9,428 nucleotides of DNA from NCBI GenBank assembly GCA_963579995.1, contig CAUZIY010000124.1:1-9428 (forward strand). Direction: 5' to 3'. This document shows, piece after piece, positions 7,037-9,428 of this stretch (position 1 is the stretch's first letter; each line of letters opens with the position of its first letter). This stretch comes from UBA6626 sp963579995. GTDB taxonomy: Bacteria; Planctomycetota; Phycisphaerae; Phycisphaerales; Phycisphaeraceae. The translations under genes and the position numbers were made by a program. The notes under the pieces were generated by a model. The model was not told the DNA's origin. It searched no databases and worked only from the letters and a program-made list of their open reading frames with translations.

Positions 7037-7573
7037 ATGACTGGTGATCAGATGCAGCAAGAAACCATGGACAGTAAGACAATTCGGTCCTATCGGCCGA
7101 ATGATCAGAAGGATGTATCGCGATTGTACATCGAAGGGTTATTGGCTGGTCAGATTGCGCCTAATGATACGGGTGAGGATATAGAAAATGTTGCGGAAGC
7201 CTACTTTGGTAATGAACGCAGTCATTTGTGGGTTGCAACGATAAACGATCGTACGGTGGGGATGATTGCAGTTGCTCAGGAATCCGGCCATACGGCTGAG
7301 ATTCGACGTCTGCGCGTGGACCGGGTATATCAGCCCACGTCGATTGCTGCGGAGTTGGTTGAAACCGCGATTCGGCATTGTCAAGCGCATGGGTATCTGA
7401 AAGTCGTGTTCGATACTCGGATTGATCCCCAATCCGGTTCCGACGCAATTGTAGAGGTGTTTGATCGCTTCGGTTTTCAGCATACACGGACGAAGACCAC
7501 CGCTGACAAAGAACTGCATGAGTTCTATCTCGACCTCTATCGTCAGCGGGGGTCGGAAGCGGATTCCTTGTGA
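7037..7573 (+). CDS. GNAT-family N-acetyltransferase
   Basis: The 178-aa product has the GNAT order: an N-terminal strand and helix (TIRSYRPNDQKDVSRLYIEGLLAG), a strand HLWVATINDRTVGMIAVAQ, motif A AEIRRLRVDRVYQPTSIAAELVETAIRHCQAHGY (about 87-120), a strand KVVFDT, and a motif-B-like VEVFDRFGFQHTRTK (139-153). Members move an acetyl group from acetyl-CoA to an amine; the acceptor cannot be told. The pyrophosphate-binding loop, usually Q/RxxGxG/A, reads QPTSIA (99-104), with Ser in place of the first Gly, which may weaken CoA binding. ATGs at 7052 and 7067 are alternative starts; none has a good Shine-Dalgarno sequence, and the similarity begins after the 7067 ATG. It follows the phosphoesterase by 75 bp and precedes the DUF309 gene by 18 bp. 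Confidence 0.82.
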   Translation: MTGDQMQQETMDSKTIRSYRPNDQKDVSRLYIEGLLAGQIAPNDTGEDIENVAEAYFGNERSHLWVATINDRTVGMIAVAQESGHTAEIRRLRVDRVYQPTSIAAELVETAIRHCQAHGYLKVVFDTRIDPQSGSDAIVEVFDRFGFQHTRTKTTADKELHEFYLDLYRQRGSEADSL

Positions 7574-7591
7574 GGTTGTACTCACACTCCT

Positions 7592-8026
7592 ATGCCTGAC
7601 GAATATTGTGAAAGCGAAGACCAGGAAGCTCGCCTTTTTCATGAGGGTATTGAGTTATTCAATAGTGGCCATTGGTTTGATGCACATGAAGTGTGGGAAG
7701 ATATATGGCACATAGCCACAGGTGCGAGAAAGCGTTTTTACCAAGGGCTGATACAATGCGCGGTCACGCTTGAACACGTTCGTCGTGGAAATCCACGTGG
7801 TGTGCGAAGTGTGTGGAAGACCTGCCTTGCCAAGTTTGAAGGATTAGATCGCTGCTATATGGGTGTTGAGATCACGGCTTTATTGTCAGATTTGCAGCAT
7901 GTGCTCAACCCCATTCTTGGTTTGCCCAAAGAGATGTTTGATCCAGCCCGCCCACGCGGACAGAAGTTGCCGATCAACTGGGATCAGGTTCCAAAGATCT
8001 CATTGCGTTATAACCCCTTCGATTAG
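7592..8026 (+). CDS. DUF309 family protein
   Basis: The 144-aa product carries the DUF309 signature: FHEGIELFNSGHWFDAHEVWEDIW (16-39, with the HEVWE core at 32-36), then RFYQGLIQCAVTLEHVRRGNPRG (48-70), where GLIQ and GN are the hallmarks. Members are small all-alpha soluble proteins with no established biochemical role; the conserved His and Glu residues could bind a ligand or a metal. The C-terminal third (LPKEMFDPARPRG to the end) is extra sequence beyond the core. It starts 18 bp after the GNAT stop, and a GAGGT overlaps that stop (7572-7576), which suggests the two are cotranscribed. No terminator hairpin is evident after its TAG. Confidence 0.88.
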   Translation: MPDEYCESEDQEARLFHEGIELFNSGHWFDAHEVWEDIWHIATGARKRFYQGLIQCAVTLEHVRRGNPRGVRSVWKTCLAKFEGLDRCYMGVEITALLSDLQHVLNPILGLPKEMFDPARPRGQKLPINWDQVPKISLRYNPFD

Positions 8027-8251
8027 GCCATTGCTCATTACGGGGTATTGGTGAAGGAAGCGGTTGTTATCCAATCGCCAGATGCGAGGTGCAGATGACG
8101 GTTCTTGCAATGAGAAACTAATGATAAACGATCGGAATCTCGGCGCATCAACAGATAATTCGGGACCCACGGTTGAATCGCCAGCCCCACGGTCGGTGAT
8201 GGGCAGAAAACTGCAGCCTGGTCTGGGTATGTCCCGCCTCTGTTTTCGGCC
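8027..8251 (+). other. Gap with no clear gene before the MFS remnant
   Basis: This 225-bp stretch holds no convincing terminator or promoter. From 8177 to 8251 the MFS reading frame is already open and its last part reads SGYVPPLFSA before the ATG, which looks like MFS leader sequence but has no start codon. A short open frame from 8064 in another phase, ending at 8294, matches nothing I recognise. The true MFS start may lie here, behind another lesion. Confidence 0.4.
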
Positions 8252-9428
8252 ATGCGGTATCGTGGCTTTGTCCTGTTCTGGGTCGCGGGCTTGATATCCC
8301 ATACTGGCAATTGGATGTGCATGATGACCATCCAGTGGCTGGTTTTTGATTTGAGTCAAAGCGAAAGCATGTTTGGGCTCAATACATTGGCCATGGCTTT
8401 GCCGGCGTTTGTCATGTTGCCATTGGCAGGTGTTCTGGCGGATCACCTGGATCGCCGATTCCTTCTGGTGATTACCCGCCTGGGGCGTGCGCTGGCCTAC
8501 CTGGCTGCGATATTCTTGGCGGTTACGGGAATGCTCGGTGTCTGGCACCTGATCGGTTTGTCCGTTTTGATTGGGATTGCAGGTGGTGTGGTGATGCCGG
8601 CATACAACGCGCTTATGGTAGGTGTCGTTGGACGGGATGATCAGGCTAATGCCGTAGCGCTCAATAGAGTTCAGTTTCAAATTGCGCATTTTCTGGGTCC
8701 GATGCTTGGCGAGGTGGTCTTTTATATTCTTGGTGCCGCGTGGAATTTTGCTGCGGGTACGGCCGGTTGTGTCCTGGGCGTCGTCATCCTCCTTGCCATG
8801 AAGAAACATCCCGGCTCAACTGACCCCTTCGGTCTCATTGGTGCGTAGTGGGATCCAGGGCGTTTCTTGCCTCCGCCAACGAATGGATCTGGTGATAATG
8901 CTTCTGGTGGTTTGCTTTAGTTCAATCCTGTGTCTGCCACTGGTTGTGTTATTGCCCGCATTTGTGCAGTAACAACTTGCTGGTGATGCGGCAATATATT
9001 TGCAATTGATCGGATGTTTTGGGTTGGGAGTGTTGATTGGCGCGTGTTTCCAGCTCCTTAGAACCCGTGGCGTGGCCGTGCCCAGGGCTACTGCTGCTGG
9101 TGGGAGGGGTGTTGTTAGCCGGATCTGAGTTGATGGCAGGCTATTGTACGGACGCGCCGATGATGGCGATGTTGCTGGTGCTCGCGGGGTTTGTAAATAT
9201 CAGTCTGATAGTAGGTGTCAAGACCGAAATATTGACCACGACCTCTGATAGCATGCGTGGTAGGGCGAGTAGTTATTTGTCAATCTGTATGAATGCCTGT
9301 CAGCCAATGGGGGGTGTGATGGCGGGTGTGTTGGCGCAAAAGTTCAGTGTGCTGGCGGTTTTCAAATCATTTGCCATTGCCCTGGTGATTGTCATATCCG
9401 CGGTTCTGTTATGTGCGCATTTCCAAGG
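8252..9428 (+). pseudogene. MFS transporter gene with two frameshifts and a nonsense codon (runs off the right edge)
   Basis: Joining three phases gives a nearly complete 12-helix exporter of the EntS/MFS_3 type. The first phase (8252-8848) encodes RGFVLFWVAGLISHTGNWM and motif A GVLADHLDRR (residues 60-69), through about six helices. It then stops at TAG 8846-8848. Homology-like sequence resumes one phase later (SLVRSGIQGV, RMDLVIMLLVVCFSSILCLP), consistent with one extra C in the CCCC run at 8824-8827. In that phase TAA 8970-8972 interrupts LLPAFVQ/QLAGDAAIYLQLIGCFGLG, probably a former CAA. A third phase takes over near 9085-9087 (an extra G in GGG) and stays open from LLLLVGGVLLAG to the window end, including TSDSMRGRASS. 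Three lesions in one gene point to decay. Because both indels lie in homopolymers, sequencing error is also possible. If functional, it would export small molecules by proton antiport. Confidence 0.8.

Noticed and set aside
8000..8809. A long minus-strand open frame (269 codons) opposite the MFS gene
   Set aside because: Its translation is rich in His, Gln and Arg with no domain, and the plus strand clearly encodes MFS helices. It is an antisense shadow.

Overview
The window reads as an ordinary bacterial chromosome segment with intermediate GC. The most likely source is a planctomycete or a relative. The main clue is the very large membrane-anchored FG-GAP/UnbV/thioredoxin/TPR protein; the scattered single genes (a lone nuoI, a lone trpC) are compatible with this. 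The assignment is an inference, because no rRNA or other marker gene is present. UGA ends at least two of the intact genes, so the standard code is in use.

Layout. Positions 1-3818 (minus) hold one very long reading frame that runs off the left edge. It encodes an N-terminal membrane anchor, FG-GAP/VCBS calcium-type repeats, an ASPIC/UnbV domain, a TlpA-like thioredoxin domain with a WCPSC active site, and at least four TPRs. The frame is broken by exactly one codon, an in-frame UGA at 1833-1835. The same frame is then open for about 610 more codons and continues the protein family. Directly downstream of the UGA is a perfect 6-bp hairpin with a GGUCG loop, placed where a bacterial SECIS element would sit. 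This is the most interesting signal here: a candidate selenoprotein, with a nonsense mutation or a sequencing error as the competing explanations.

Upstream on the same strand is nuoI (3926-4513, minus), encoding the two-[4Fe-4S] subunit of complex I, with no other nuo gene nearby. Divergent from it is a PhnP-like metallo-beta-lactamase-fold hydrolase (4690-5508, plus). It converges on trpC (5535-6341, minus). Divergent from trpC is a possible three-gene plus-strand run: an MJ0936/YfcE-type metallophosphoesterase (6461-6961), a GNAT acetyltransferase (7037-7573) and a DUF309 protein (7592-8026). The right end (8252-9428, plus) is a nearly full-length MFS exporter gene broken by two apparent single-base insertions and one nonsense codon, and truncated by the window edge.

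No mobile elements, CRISPR arrays, tRNAs or rRNAs were seen. The genes do not form one pathway; they look like separate housekeeping and accessory units. The other observations are an unusually strong ribosome-binding site in front of a 33-codon ORF that overlaps the start of the hydrolase gene, a candidate promoter for nuoI, and an inverted repeat just before the GNAT start codon.
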